Source: a virus. From it: a stretch of DNA of 64,000 nucleotides. The notes beneath the pieces are model-generated. The model was not told where the DNA came from, ran no database searches, and saw nothing but the letters and a program-made list of their open reading frames with translations. Location: positions 79,446 through 143,445 of IMG/VR virus record IMGVR_UViG_3300034108_001154; one strand, written 5' to 3'. Of the stretch, positions 50,227 through 58,447 are shown one piece after another. Numbering within the stretch: the stretch's first letter is position 1; the number at the start of each line of letters is the position of its first letter. Both the position numbers and the translations under genes were made by a program.

Positions 50227-51552
50227 ATGTTTACACCCTTTTCAGTATTAGATACTAGAACAAAGGAATGGAAGCAAAGAAAGGAATATTGGATTACTAA
50301 TTATGGTATCCAATCTGAATTAGGTAGAGAGGATACTCAATCCAAAACTATCTTTTGGGATACACCCAATTCAGTTTCCGTATTTGACCCAGTACTTTGT
50401 GAATTGATGTACGATTGGTTCTCACCCAAAGGTGGAATGGTATTAGACCCATTCGCTGGTGGTAGTGTGAGAGGTATCGTATGTGAAGAGATGAACCGAA
50501 GATACGTTGGAATTGATTTATCCAAATCACAAGTAAAAGCCAACAAAGAGCAATCAAAAAAACCCTTATGGATTAATGGTGATTCGAATGAGGAATTGGA
50601 CAAGGTAGCCGATGAATCATTTGATTTTGTATTTACATGCCCACCTTACTACGATTTGGAGATTTATACTGATGATGTGAATGATATTTCCAATATGGAT
50701 GTGGATTCATTTGATAAAGTATATGAATCAATACTCCTAAAATCAGTTCAAAAACTAAAAGATAACCGATTCTTTGGGATTGTAGTATCTGAAGTTAGAG
50801 AACCATCCGTAACTGGTAAGTATTCTAAAGGTAGATATAGAGGTTTGGTTCGTAAAACCATAGATATGTTGGAATCAGCTGGAATGGAATTCTATAATGA
50901 TATGATTCTATTCAATTCTCAACACCAAGCTTCACGAGTTGGTAAAACTTACTTTGATAGAAATCGTAAAATACCATCAGTTCATCAAAACATTCTAATT
51001 TTTGTAAAAGGAAACCCTGATATCGCAACTATTGAGATTGAAGGTGGTGAACCTATGTGTAAAGTAGATGGGAAGGAATACCTATCATTTAGACATGCGG
51101 CAATTGATGTGGATGCAGATAAGTTAGTTGCATCTGAAGTAGAGAGAAGATGTAGAAGTACTAAATCATCTTACAAAGAGTGGCAAATCATTGGTGAAGA
51201 AACCAACCCACATATAAAATACGAAGTAGATGGAGTTCCGTTTGAGAACCCAAAACAAATAGCAGATTTAATTGGTGGAGATTTCACCGAACAAATTGCT
51301 AGAAATTATATTGAATCAAACAATCCCAAATATAGACATTGGAAACGGGTGGATAGTAATGATATTACCTATGGTGAAATGATGGATATGTGGGATAATA
51401 ATATTAGATTAGAAATACCAGTTATAAGTTGTGATGGAATTGAATTCTATTCAATGGAAGATGCTGGTAACCATTTTGGTATCTCATCTGAAAGAGTAAG
51501 ACAGAAACTAAAATCGGATAAACATTCCGATTGGATTTATTTAGACAATTAA
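50227..51552 (+). CDS. DNA methyltransferase with C-terminal NUMOD-like repeats
   Basis: 441 residues from the ATG at 50227; an in-frame ATG at 50197 lies inside the promoter. Motif I is LDPFAGGSVRG (73-83) and motif IV is TCPPYYDLE (CPPY at 138-141), so it is an amino-methyltransferase (N6-adenine or N4-cytosine). After about residue 265, three modules of about 45 residues repeat the pattern DG-x-x-(F/Y)-x-S/N-x-x-x-A...W (CKVDGKEYLSFRHAA; EVDGVPFENPKQIADL; SCDGIEFYSMEDAGNHFG), like NUMOD DNA-binding repeats of homing endonucleases. It may recognise a longer site than usual methylases. Confidence 0.85.
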   Translation: MFTPFSVLDTRTKEWKQRKEYWITNYGIQSELGREDTQSKTIFWDTPNSVSVFDPVLCELMYDWFSPKGGMVLDPFAGGSVRGIVCEEMNRRYVGIDLSKSQVKANKEQSKKPLWINGDSNEELDKVADESFDFVFTCPPYYDLEIYTDDVNDISNMDVDSFDKVYESILLKSVQKLKDNRFFGIVVSEVREPSVTGKYSKGRYRGLVRKTIDMLESAGMEFYNDMILFNSQHQASRVGKTYFDRNRKIPSVHQNILIFVKGNPDIATIEIEGGEPMCKVDGKEYLSFRHAAIDVDADKLVASEVERRCRSTKSSYKEWQIIGEETNPHIKYEVDGVPFENPKQIADLIGGDFTEQIARNYIESNNPKYRHWKRVDSNDITYGEMMDMWDNNIRLEIPVISCDGIEFYSMEDAGNHFGISSERVRQKLKSDKHSDWIYLDN

Positions 51553-51556
51553 AATT

Positions 51557-52408
51557 ATGAAAGTATTAGTAACAGGCGGGAACGGCTTCATCGGTTCAAA
51601 CTTAATTAAACGATTACTATCCGAAGGACATCATGTAGTTTCATTGGATGACCTTTCAACTGGATTGAAGGAGTATGAAATTGAAGGATGTAATTATGTG
51701 TATGGTGATATAGAACATTTGATGTATTGGAAAGGTGATAACTTTGATTTATGTTACCATCTTGCTGCACTAAGTAGAATCCAACCATCATTTGATGACC
51801 CAATGGAAACATTTAGGGTAAATGCGGGTGGTACACAAATGGTAGCTGAATGGGCTAAAGAAAATAATGTAAAGGTAGTTTACGCAGGTTCATCATCTCG
51901 TTGGTGTAACCCTCAAACTTCACCATACGCAACTGATAAGAAGATTGGTGAGGATATCTTAAAGATGTACAAAACTGCTTATGGTTGTGATTTTGAAATT
52001 TGTAGATTCTATAATGTCTATGGTCCAAATGAATTAGTAGATGGTAAATGGGCAGCTGTAATTGGAATTTGGAGATATCAACTTCAAAATGGATTACCAT
52101 TTACAATAGTTGGTGATGGTGACCAACGCAGAGATTTCACTCACGTTGAAGATATTGTTGATGGATTGTATAGAGTTGGTATGGGTTCAGAAAAGCATGA
52201 TGATGCTTGGGAATTGGGAACTGGTGTTAACTATTCTATAAATGAAATTTATGATATGATGGTAGAAAGATTTGGTGAAATCCAAAAAGTACATATCCCA
52301 GACCAAGCTGGAAATTATCGTTCAACTTTAAGAGAAAACTATGATACTTTAAATCGATTAGGTTGGAGTCCATCTGATAAATTACATTCATACATACAAT
52401 CCCTATGA
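51557..52408 (+). CDS. NAD-dependent sugar epimerase/dehydratase
   Basis: 283 residues. VLVTGGNGFIGSNLI is the Rossmann GxxGxxG, SSSRWCNPQTSPYATDKKIG holds the catalytic Y-x3-K with preceding Ser, and RFYNVYGPNE is the typical substrate loop. UDP-glucose 4-epimerase-like extended SDR. It probably serves the phage glycan pathways even though it lies far from them. ATGA overlap with the next gene. Confidence 0.9.
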   Translation: MKVLVTGGNGFIGSNLIKRLLSEGHHVVSLDDLSTGLKEYEIEGCNYVYGDIEHLMYWKGDNFDLCYHLAALSRIQPSFDDPMETFRVNAGGTQMVAEWAKENNVKVVYAGSSSRWCNPQTSPYATDKKIGEDILKMYKTAYGCDFEICRFYNVYGPNELVDGKWAAVIGIWRYQLQNGLPFTIVGDGDQRRDFTHVEDIVDGLYRVGMGSEKHDDAWELGTGVNYSINEIYDMMVERFGEIQKVHIPDQAGNYRSTLRENYDTLNRLGWSPSDKLHSYIQSL

Positions 52409-52953
52409 GTAAAATAGTAAATCTATTTGGAGGACCTGGTATTGGGAAATCATCCATTGCCAATGGTCTTACATATAAGTTAAAAAAGAAACACATAAGT
52501 TGTGATAATCCATATGAGTTTCCAAAAGTATTGGCATGGGATGAGAATCATTCTGCTATCAAAGACCAATTGTATGTACTTGCAAACCAACATAGGGGAA
52601 TTGTTAAGAGTTATGGGAAGGTTGACTATATTATATTGGATTCACCAATTGTATTATCATTGGTATATAAATCAGTATATAAAGGTACTGAGTACCCAGC
52701 AACGCTGTATGGTGATTCATTTGATAAAATGGTGTTAGACATTCATAATCAATATGATACGCTTAATATCGTTCTAAAACGTTCTGAGGGTGGGTATAAT
52801 GAAAAGGAAAGGTACCAATCATTGAATGAATCCAAAATGCTGGATTTGGAGATAGAAAATACCCTAATTAAACACCATATTCCATTTATTTATGTAGATG
52901 TTAACGATGATACTTTAAAAAACATACTAAAATATTTGGATATTCCAAATTAA
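52405..52953 (+). CDS. P-loop nucleotide kinase-like protein
   Basis: 182 residues. Walker A is FGGPGIGKSSIANGL; DYIILDSPIVLSLVY is a Walker B-like DSP; RSEGGYNEKERYQSL matches the lid region of small kinases. Resembles deoxynucleoside or NadR-type kinase folds used by phages for nucleotide metabolism. Substrate not identifiable. Confidence 0.75.
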   Translation: MSKIVNLFGGPGIGKSSIANGLTYKLKKKHISCDNPYEFPKVLAWDENHSAIKDQLYVLANQHRGIVKSYGKVDYIILDSPIVLSLVYKSVYKGTEYPATLYGDSFDKMVLDIHNQYDTLNIVLKRSEGGYNEKERYQSLNESKMLDLEIENTLIKHHIPFIYVDVNDDTLKNILKYLDIPN

Positions 52954-52966
52954 TTTCGTATATTTG
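52935..52966 (+). promoter_or_regulatory. Bacteroidota-type promoter with hairpin spacer
   Basis: TTTG at 52935-52938, 20-nt spacer, TATATTTG at 52959-52966. ATTTGG and CCAAAT form a 6-bp hairpin around the end of the kinase gene. No other promoter was seen until 59384, so it may serve all genes from 52996 to 59396. Confidence 0.78.
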
Positions 52967-52995
52967 ATTATTAATAACTTAAAACTCTAAAATAT

Positions 52996-53340
52996 ATGGC
53001 AGCAAGGAAACAAAATCAGTTTAAGTATGGTATCGAAATCACCAAACCTTGGTCAAAAGAAATGTATGACCATAATGATAAGGTAGCTGAAATTGTTAAA
53101 CAAAACATTGAAAAAGCACTATTTGAAATCTTTAAAGATGGTGATGAAAAATCACTTCGTGAAATATCAAAATCGGTATGTGCACATGGATTCGGTGATG
53201 GGTATTCATTTGAGGATATCTATAATGAAACTATGAATGATTTGGATATGGCTCAAAACTATTGGTTGAATGATATCTATGATGATATTGTTTCAGATGG
53301 ATTTGCACCTAAGTTGGATGTATTTTTTATTGGTTATTAA
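52996..53340 (+). CDS. Hypothetical protein
   Basis: 114 residues, mostly helical (MYDHNDKVAEIVKQNIEKAL; FEDIYNETMNDLDMAQNYWL). It follows the AAAACTCTAAAAT leader. Function unknown. Confidence 0.65.
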   Translation: MAARKQNQFKYGIEITKPWSKEMYDHNDKVAEIVKQNIEKALFEIFKDGDEKSLREISKSVCAHGFGDGYSFEDIYNETMNDLDMAQNYWLNDIYDDIVSDGFAPKLDVFFIGY

Positions 53341-53341
53341 T

Positions 53342-53548
53342 ATGGTAAGTAAATTAAAAGAAGAGTGGTCTGTTGACCCACAACTTAAACATTGGAATGG
53401 TAAAAGTTCAGTTCAAGATGATAAATGTGGATGTTCTACACCCACATTAGTTGAACTTTGGGAGCATGATAGTTGTGTAAGGGGTAGAATTGATACCATC
53501 GTATGTACAAATTGTAATAAGATTAACTCATTTAATATCGTAAGATAA
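53342..53548 (+). CDS. Small zinc-binding protein
   Basis: 68 residues from the ATG at 53342, one base after the previous stop. KCGCSTPT and VCTNCNKIN provide two cysteine pairs (C-x-C and C-x2-C), a likely zinc ribbon. Function unknown. Confidence 0.6.
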   Translation: MVSKLKEEWSVDPQLKHWNGKSSVQDDKCGCSTPTLVELWEHDSCVRGRIDTIVCTNCNKINSFNIVR

Positions 53549-53559
53549 AAAATTAAATT

Positions 53560-53970
53560 ATGAAAAAAAGAATTTACTTAGATGATGTAAGAACTCCAGT
53601 AGATAAAGAATCTTGGGTAGTTGTTAGAAACTATGAACAATTTATTGATACAGTTACTTACATTGGATTGGAAAATATTGACTTGATTTCATTGGACCAC
53701 GATTTAGGAGATACTGCAATGGCAGAGTGGCATAAGAATGTATATCACAATTATGAATTAAACTATGATAATATTAAGGAAAAGACTGGAATGGATTGCA
53801 CTAAATGGTTGGTTAATCAATGGTTGGACGGACATGCTGTTGTTGATGTTGTAATACATTCAGCAAACGCAATTGGTTCAGCAAATATGATGGGATACAT
53901 TAACAATTATAGACACGTTAGTAGATTACCACAAAATTGTGTAAGAGTACAAATAGAACATACAGTATAA
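53560..53970 (+). CDS. Cyclic-phosphate processing receiver (cREC) domain protein
   Basis: 136 residues. RIYLDDVRTPVD, LISLDHDLGD and VVIHSANAIGSANM are the three blocks of the cREC family: acidic residues at the end of strand 1, DHDLG after strand 3, and HSxN after strand 4. The family is predicted, from gene context, to process cyclic phosphate ends of nucleic acids such as RNA. It could deal with host tRNA cleavage or RNA repair; no RNA ligase was seen nearby. Confidence 0.85.
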   Translation: MKKRIYLDDVRTPVDKESWVVVRNYEQFIDTVTYIGLENIDLISLDHDLGDTAMAEWHKNVYHNYELNYDNIKEKTGMDCTKWLVNQWLDGHAVVDVVIHSANAIGSANMMGYINNYRHVSRLPQNCVRVQIEHTV

Positions 53971-53973
53971 AAT

Positions 53974-54228
53974 ATGAAAACAATTTATAAATATCCGGTA
54001 ACTTCACAAGACTGCACTTTAAAATTACCTAAAGGTGCTGAAATCCTAACAGTTAAATTGCATGGTGAATTTCCATGTCTTTGGGCCGTAGTAAATCCTA
54101 AAGAGAAAGTAGAAGAAAGACACATTTGCATTGTGGGTACTGGTTGGGATATTGATGAAGGTATGAAATATATTGAAACATACATTGATGGATACTTTGT
54201 ATGGCACGTATTTGAATTAATAAAATAA
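53974..54228 (+). CDS. DUF7352-like small protein
   Basis: 84 residues. IYKYPVTSQDCTLKLPKGAE, LWAVVNPKEK and VGTGWDIDEG follow a small phage family I recall as DUF7352 (Y.y.....q...lP.ga.il.v...LWa.v.p...GTG). Function unknown. Confidence 0.7.
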   Translation: MKTIYKYPVTSQDCTLKLPKGAEILTVKLHGEFPCLWAVVNPKEKVEERHICIVGTGWDIDEGMKYIETYIDGYFVWHVFELIK

Positions 54229-54231
54229 ATT

Positions 54232-54891
54232 ATGAAAGTAGGATTTGCAGATAGTTTTGGAGATAGCTTAAAAACTCTGATTAGACATGAAAGTTGGTGG
54301 TATAAAACTTACGAAGTAGTTCGTTATAAGATACCGGTATTTTTTAAAAACATTTATAGATTCCGTAAAATGTTATGGAACCATAGATGGTATGATTACC
54401 GATTCACATTAGAGGCATTACAAACTTCATTAGAAATAATGGAAGCAAAGATGCATGATGGTATAGAGGTTAGAGAATCACGTGATAAGAAGATTGCCAA
54501 AATGCAAAGAGCAATCCAAATTCTTAAAAACATTAACGATGATAAATACATCGATATGGCTGAAGGGGAATTGGGGGTTCTTTATATGAGAGATTGGCAA
54601 TTTGAAGAAACTGGTGAAACTACTGATAATCCATTTGGAGAAAATAATGAAAAACTTTATGTATTAGTAGATAATGAAACTCCATCAGAAAAGAAACACA
54701 ATCGTAAAGTTTTTGATAGAGCTAGAAAGTTAGAAGCGCAAGAGTGGAAAGAACTTTGGAAAATCTTCGAAGGACAGGATATAAATGGATATAAAAAATT
54801 CAAAACTACAAAATCAGCTGAAGAAATGTTAAAAACTGATACATGGAACGAATGGTTTGATGGTTCGGATATGAGGGGCTGGTGGGATTAA
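54232..54891 (+). CDS. Hypothetical protein
   Basis: 219 residues, Trp- and Lys-rich and mostly helical (FRKMLWNHRWYDYRFTLEAL; ESRDKKIAKMQRAIQILKNI). The second half has KLEAQEWKELWKIFEG. A similar wording occurs in other phages, without known function as far as I recall. Confidence 0.65.
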   Translation: MKVGFADSFGDSLKTLIRHESWWYKTYEVVRYKIPVFFKNIYRFRKMLWNHRWYDYRFTLEALQTSLEIMEAKMHDGIEVRESRDKKIAKMQRAIQILKNINDDKYIDMAEGELGVLYMRDWQFEETGETTDNPFGENNEKLYVLVDNETPSEKKHNRKVFDRARKLEAQEWKELWKIFEGQDINGYKKFKTTKSAEEMLKTDTWNEWFDGSDMRGWWD

Positions 54892-54901
54892 AAATTAGAA
54901 T

Positions 54902-55183
54902 ATGGCAATAAGTGCAACAAACCAACCTCGTAAATTTGAACGTATCTATAAAGATGATGATGGTTGTATATCTATTTGGAAGTATGATTTAGATAGAACT
55001 ACAAATGGACCTGTTTCTGTTGAGATTAAATATCCAGCTGGTTGGGATAAAGCATATAAAGATGCACAAAAGCAGGCAGCATTAGAGAAAAAAGGTAAGT
55101 TGGGTGAGTTACATGATGCGTTCGCTAAGTTGGATGAAAAACGTAAAAGAGAAAAAGCTAAACAAACACCAAATAAAAAATAA
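54902..55183 (+). CDS. Hypothetical protein
   Basis: 93 residues. N-terminal beta-rich part (FERIYKDDDGCISIWKYDLD) and C-terminal charged coil (LEKKGKLGELHDAFAKLDEK). Not recognised. Confidence 0.65.
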   Translation: MAISATNQPRKFERIYKDDDGCISIWKYDLDRTTNGPVSVEIKYPAGWDKAYKDAQKQAALEKKGKLGELHDAFAKLDEKRKREKAKQTPNKK

Positions 55184-55186
55184 ACT

Positions 55187-55447
55187 ATGAGTTATAATAG
55201 AGAAAAAATTAATGAGGTAAACCCAGACGCATATATATGGGATGATATGGATGAAGCTATTGTTGGAATTTCCGATAGTGGTAGAGTTATATATGATATC
55301 TATAAAATGGAATGCTTAGTTTATGATGAGAATAAAGAAAATATGACATTTGAGGAAGCTGTTGAGTGGGTTGAGTTTAACGTACTATCAGCATACTTAG
55401 GTGATTTTACTCCAATTCATATTTGGACAATACCAACAAAAGAATAG
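55187..55447 (+). CDS. Hypothetical protein
   Basis: 86 residues (AYIWDDMDEAIVGISDSGRV; FEEAVEWVEFNVLSAYLGDF). The DDMDEAIVGIS-G-VIYD block is a pattern I have seen in small phage proteins without known role. Confidence 0.65.
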   Translation: MSYNREKINEVNPDAYIWDDMDEAIVGISDSGRVIYDIYKMECLVYDENKENMTFEEAVEWVEFNVLSAYLGDFTPIHIWTIPTKE

Positions 55448-55453
55448 AAAGAT

Positions 55454-56557
55454 ATGAATAAAATAGATAAACAATATCAGGATTTACTTCAAACCATTTT
55501 AGATTATGGTATTGATAAGAAAGATAGAACTGGTACTGGCACAAAGTCAATATTTGGTTATACTATCAGACACAATATGAAAGATGGATTTCCACTTCTA
55601 ACAACTAAGAAGATGCCATTTAAAACTATTGTAACTGAATTACTATGGTTTTTGAAGGGTGATACTAATATTAAGTATTTGGTTGATAATGGTTGTAACA
55701 TTTGGAATGGTGATGCCTATAAAAACTACGTTGATACTGTTGATAAGATGTGGTTAAAATCTGACATTGGGGATTTAGATGATATGATTTATGACAGACT
55801 ACTACTTGTTGTAGGGGATGAAATAAGACTTTTGACTCAAGAAGAATTTATATATACAATTAAATTAGATGATGAGTTTGCTAGTAGATACGGTGAATTA
55901 GGACCAATTTATGGTAAGCAATGGAGGAAGTGGGCACATGAAGCGGGTGAGATTAACAAAGGTGGTGTAGACCAAATACAAAACCTAATCAATGACCTTA
56001 AAACAAATCCAGACTCAAGACGATTAATGGTTAATGCTTGGAATGTAGGTGAATTAGACCAAATGGTTCTTCCACCTTGTCATTATGGATTTCAAGTTTA
56101 TACGAGAGAGTTGAGCCATGAAGAGAGAATAGGTGTATGTTTAGGTCAAAGACCAGAATCTAAGTTTGCAGCTCATGTTGATACAAATGAGATATTAATG
56201 AACGATTGGGGTATTCCAACTCGAGCAATCTCATTAATGTGGAATCAACGCTCAGTAGATACATTCTTAGGTTTACCATTCAACATAGCATCTTATGGAT
56301 TGTTATTAGAAATCATTGCTAAAGAAGTAAATATGATACCTGATGAATTGATTGGAAATTTAGGTGATACACATTTGTATTTAAATCACATTGAACAAGC
56401 AAAAGAACAAATTAGTAGAAAACCATTTGAGTTACCTACGCTAAAATTCAATCCTTGTCCTATAACAGGAATAGATATAGAATACCAAAGTATTGCGCAA
56501 TTTGAAATTGAAAATTATCAATCACATCCAGCAATCAAAGCACCATTATCAAATTAA
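55454..56557 (+). CDS. thyA: Thymidylate synthase (ThyA) with two insertions
   Basis: 367 residues against 264 in E. coli. It converts dUMP to dTMP with methylenetetrahydrofolate. KDRTGTGTKSIFGY, LLWFLKGDTNIKYL, GPIYGKQWRKW, SRRLMVNAWNVGELD, LPPCHYGFQVY with the nucleophile near C209, QRSVDTFLGLPFNIASYGLL and GDTHLYLNH are all conserved. Extra segments of about 60 residues (after IWNGDAYKNY) and 35 residues (after FQVYTREL) lie at surface positions. No dUMP hydroxymethylase signature, so no sign of modified pyrimidines from this enzyme. Confidence 0.97.
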   Translation: MNKIDKQYQDLLQTILDYGIDKKDRTGTGTKSIFGYTIRHNMKDGFPLLTTKKMPFKTIVTELLWFLKGDTNIKYLVDNGCNIWNGDAYKNYVDTVDKMWLKSDIGDLDDMIYDRLLLVVGDEIRLLTQEEFIYTIKLDDEFASRYGELGPIYGKQWRKWAHEAGEINKGGVDQIQNLINDLKTNPDSRRLMVNAWNVGELDQMVLPPCHYGFQVYTRELSHEERIGVCLGQRPESKFAAHVDTNEILMNDWGIPTRAISLMWNQRSVDTFLGLPFNIASYGLLLEIIAKEVNMIPDELIGNLGDTHLYLNHIEQAKEQISRKPFELPTLKFNPCPITGIDIEYQSIAQFEIENYQSHPAIKAPLSN

Positions 56558-56562
56558 AAATT

Positions 56563-57123
56563 ATGAAATCAAATTTAACAGAAAAATTATTATCAATCTG
56601 CGGAGATGCAGATAAAACTTATGGATACTTCGATAGTGAATTTATTATTAAATTAACTGAAGAACAACGTATTCAAGTAGAATCAGAATTAATCAAGTCT
56701 TTAGGATTTGATAAGATAGTATGGATGGACCTACCAGCTGGTTTGACTGAAGATGGAGAAAAGGCAGTTGTTATGAAAACTCACAAAATGTCAGATGTTG
56801 AAGAACCACCTTATATGGGTAAAGTAGGGTATGTTTACACTATAATGTTTACTCCAAAAATGTATGACCCGATGGAAATATATAAACCAGTAAAAGATGG
56901 TTGTGTTTTTGGTCCTATTGTATATAATCCAGAAACATTCGAACCTACACAAAGTATCACGTTAACTTGGTCACCTGAATTTGCACAAGATTTTCCAACT
57001 AACAACAATGAGGAGATGCTGAAACAAAGTTTAATAGAGCGTTTAGAAAAAGTATTAGATAATCCTGAAGAATATAGACCAAATGGATTTATAGGATGTT
57101 TACTAAGATACGCTGCAGTATAA
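56563..57123 (+). CDS. Hypothetical protein
   Basis: 186 residues, unrecognised. EFIIKLTEEQRIQVESELIK, then VGYVYTIMFTPKMYDPMEIY and EEMLKQSLIERLEKVLDNPE. No cofactor motif. Cotranscribed with thyA. Confidence 0.65.
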   Translation: MKSNLTEKLLSICGDADKTYGYFDSEFIIKLTEEQRIQVESELIKSLGFDKIVWMDLPAGLTEDGEKAVVMKTHKMSDVEEPPYMGKVGYVYTIMFTPKMYDPMEIYKPVKDGCVFGPIVYNPETFEPTQSITLTWSPEFAQDFPTNNNEEMLKQSLIERLEKVLDNPEEYRPNGFIGCLLRYAAV

Positions 57124-57150
57124 TTAAAACCAACAATTAAAGCATAAATA

Positions 57151-57297
57151 ATGATTATATTTAAAATTATTGGAATTTGTACGATAGTTAATTTTTTATT
57201 TATCGCTTACCATATGTGGAAAGCACCTGAGATGGATGAACAAACGGGTAGAATTATAAAAGAAGGTAAAAAACTATCCGATATTTTTAAAAAATAA
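57151..57297 (+). CDS. Small single-pass membrane protein
   Basis: 48 residues. MIIFKIIGICTIVNFLFIAY is a membrane helix, followed by a polar tail MDEQTGRIIKEGKKLSDIFK. Clear leader and no competing frame. Function unknown. Confidence 0.55.
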   Translation: MIIFKIIGICTIVNFLFIAYHMWKAPEMDEQTGRIIKEGKKLSDIFKK

Positions 57298-57303
57298 ATT
57301 AAA

Positions 57304-57546
57304 ATGACAATTCATATATCGGTATATGATTTAGAATCCAAAGTTCGTAAATTATATTTAGAAGATAAAATACAAAGCTTAGGAATAGATTATCAGCCAA
57401 ACTCAATTACTGGTTGGTATGATGGTAACGAAATTGAAGTATTTAACTTTAATAGGGTATGTAGAATGGATAACAGATGGAGTGGTTATGTATTACATAA
57501 AAACAAAACAGAAATAATAATTGAAATTACAAACTTATGGAAATAA
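57304..57546 (+). CDS. Hypothetical protein
   Basis: 80 residues, beta-rich (NSITGWYDGNEIEVFNFN; SGYVLHKNKTEIIIEI). Overlaps the next gene by 10 bases. Not recognised. Confidence 0.6.
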   Translation: MTIHISVYDLESKVRKLYLEDKIQSLGIDYQPNSITGWYDGNEIEVFNFNRVCRMDNRWSGYVLHKNKTEIIIEITNLWK

Positions 57547-57752
57547 ACGATGGACACTATTTGGAATTAATGGATAGACTTCATGTAGTATGTTGTACAA
57601 TTGATGAACATATATTAAATCATCCACTTACGGAAGTTAATCCGGATATACAAACAAAAATTGAAAAAGCATTGGAATTATTATACGATGCATACCAAGA
57701 CGCTGGGAATTTAGATTCCCAACTTGATGATGGTAAATTAAATAACAAATAA
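57537..57752 (+). CDS. Conserved small phage protein
   Basis: 71 residues. HYLELMDRLHVVCCTIDEHI then KALELLYDAYQDAG is a pattern I recall from T4-like cyanophage and other phage small proteins. Function unknown. Confidence 0.65.
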   Translation: MEINDGHYLELMDRLHVVCCTIDEHILNHPLTEVNPDIQTKIEKALELLYDAYQDAGNLDSQLDDGKLNNK

Positions 57753-57762
57753 AAACAAAATT

Positions 57763-57933
57763 ATGAGAAAATTTTATAGAAGTAGTAAGAACAAATTCCT
57801 AAGTGGTATTTGTGGTGGTTTGGGTTACCACACTAAAGTAGACCCAATTTTATGGAGAGCGTTATTAGTTGTCTTAGGACCGGCAGCAGTAATACCATAT
57901 ATAGTTTTAACATTTTTAACTGAAGATAAATAA
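57763..57933 (+). CDS. PspC-domain membrane peptide
   Basis: 56 residues. FYRSSKNKFLSGICGGLGYH, then TKVDPILWRALLVVLGPAAV follows the PspC domain ('l.Rs..d..iaGVcgGla.yf.vDp.lvRl.fvl'), with a membrane helix to the end. Bacterial PspC proteins sense or relieve inner-membrane stress. A phage copy might buffer membrane damage or interfere with the host envelope response. It directly precedes the heme oxygenase gene. Confidence 0.85.
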   Translation: MRKFYRSSKNKFLSGICGGLGYHTKVDPILWRALLVVLGPAAVIPYIVLTFLTEDK

Positions 57934-57934
57934 T

Positions 57935-58447
57935 ATGTTACCTTTAAAAGAAGCAACTGCTGAAAAGCACAAATTGGCTGAAAGAATGCCATTCAACGGA
58001 TTGATGTTTAGTGGTAGATTAACCGCATCTCAATATGGTGAGTATCTTAAATCACAATTAGCAATCTTTTCAACATTGGAAAACAACTTTGAATTTCCAA
58101 ATGAGGGATTAAAGAGAGTATCAGCTGTAAGTGAGGATTTGGGATACTTAGGTGTATCAGATGTTTCACCTGATTCAGCAACCGAATCATATATTCAATA
58201 TCTAAAAGGATTAACACAAGATGAGGCAAATGCTCATATCTATCTTAACTACTTAGCAATTATGTTTGGTGGACAGATGATGAAAGAGAAAACACCCGGT
58301 CAAGGTAAAATGTATGATTTTGAAAATATGATGGAATGTGCTGGTTCAATCAGAGCTATTCAAAAAGATGAATGGGCAGATGAGGTAAATGCAGGATTTG
58401 ATTTTATGATTGAAATCTTTAAAGAATTAGAAAAATGTACGATTTAG
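57935..58447 (+). CDS. ho: Heme oxygenase
   Basis: 170 residues. LKEATAEKHKLAERMPF carries the proximal heme ligand H12, and YLNYLAIMFGGQMMKEKTPG is the Gly-rich distal helix (family pattern 'Y...l.GGq.l'). The enzyme opens heme to biliverdin, Fe2+ and CO using ferredoxin or other electrons. It is shorter than cellular HO1 (about 235) but keeps the core. Its 3' end overlaps the bilin reductase gene by 13 bases, the same order as ho-pebS/pcyX cassettes of oceanic phages. It starts one base after the PspC stop. Confidence 0.88.
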   Translation: MLPLKEATAEKHKLAERMPFNGLMFSGRLTASQYGEYLKSQLAIFSTLENNFEFPNEGLKRVSAVSEDLGYLGVSDVSPDSATESYIQYLKGLTQDEANAHIYLNYLAIMFGGQMMKEKTPGQGKMYDFENMMECAGSIRAIQKDEWADEVNAGFDFMIEIFKELEKCTI

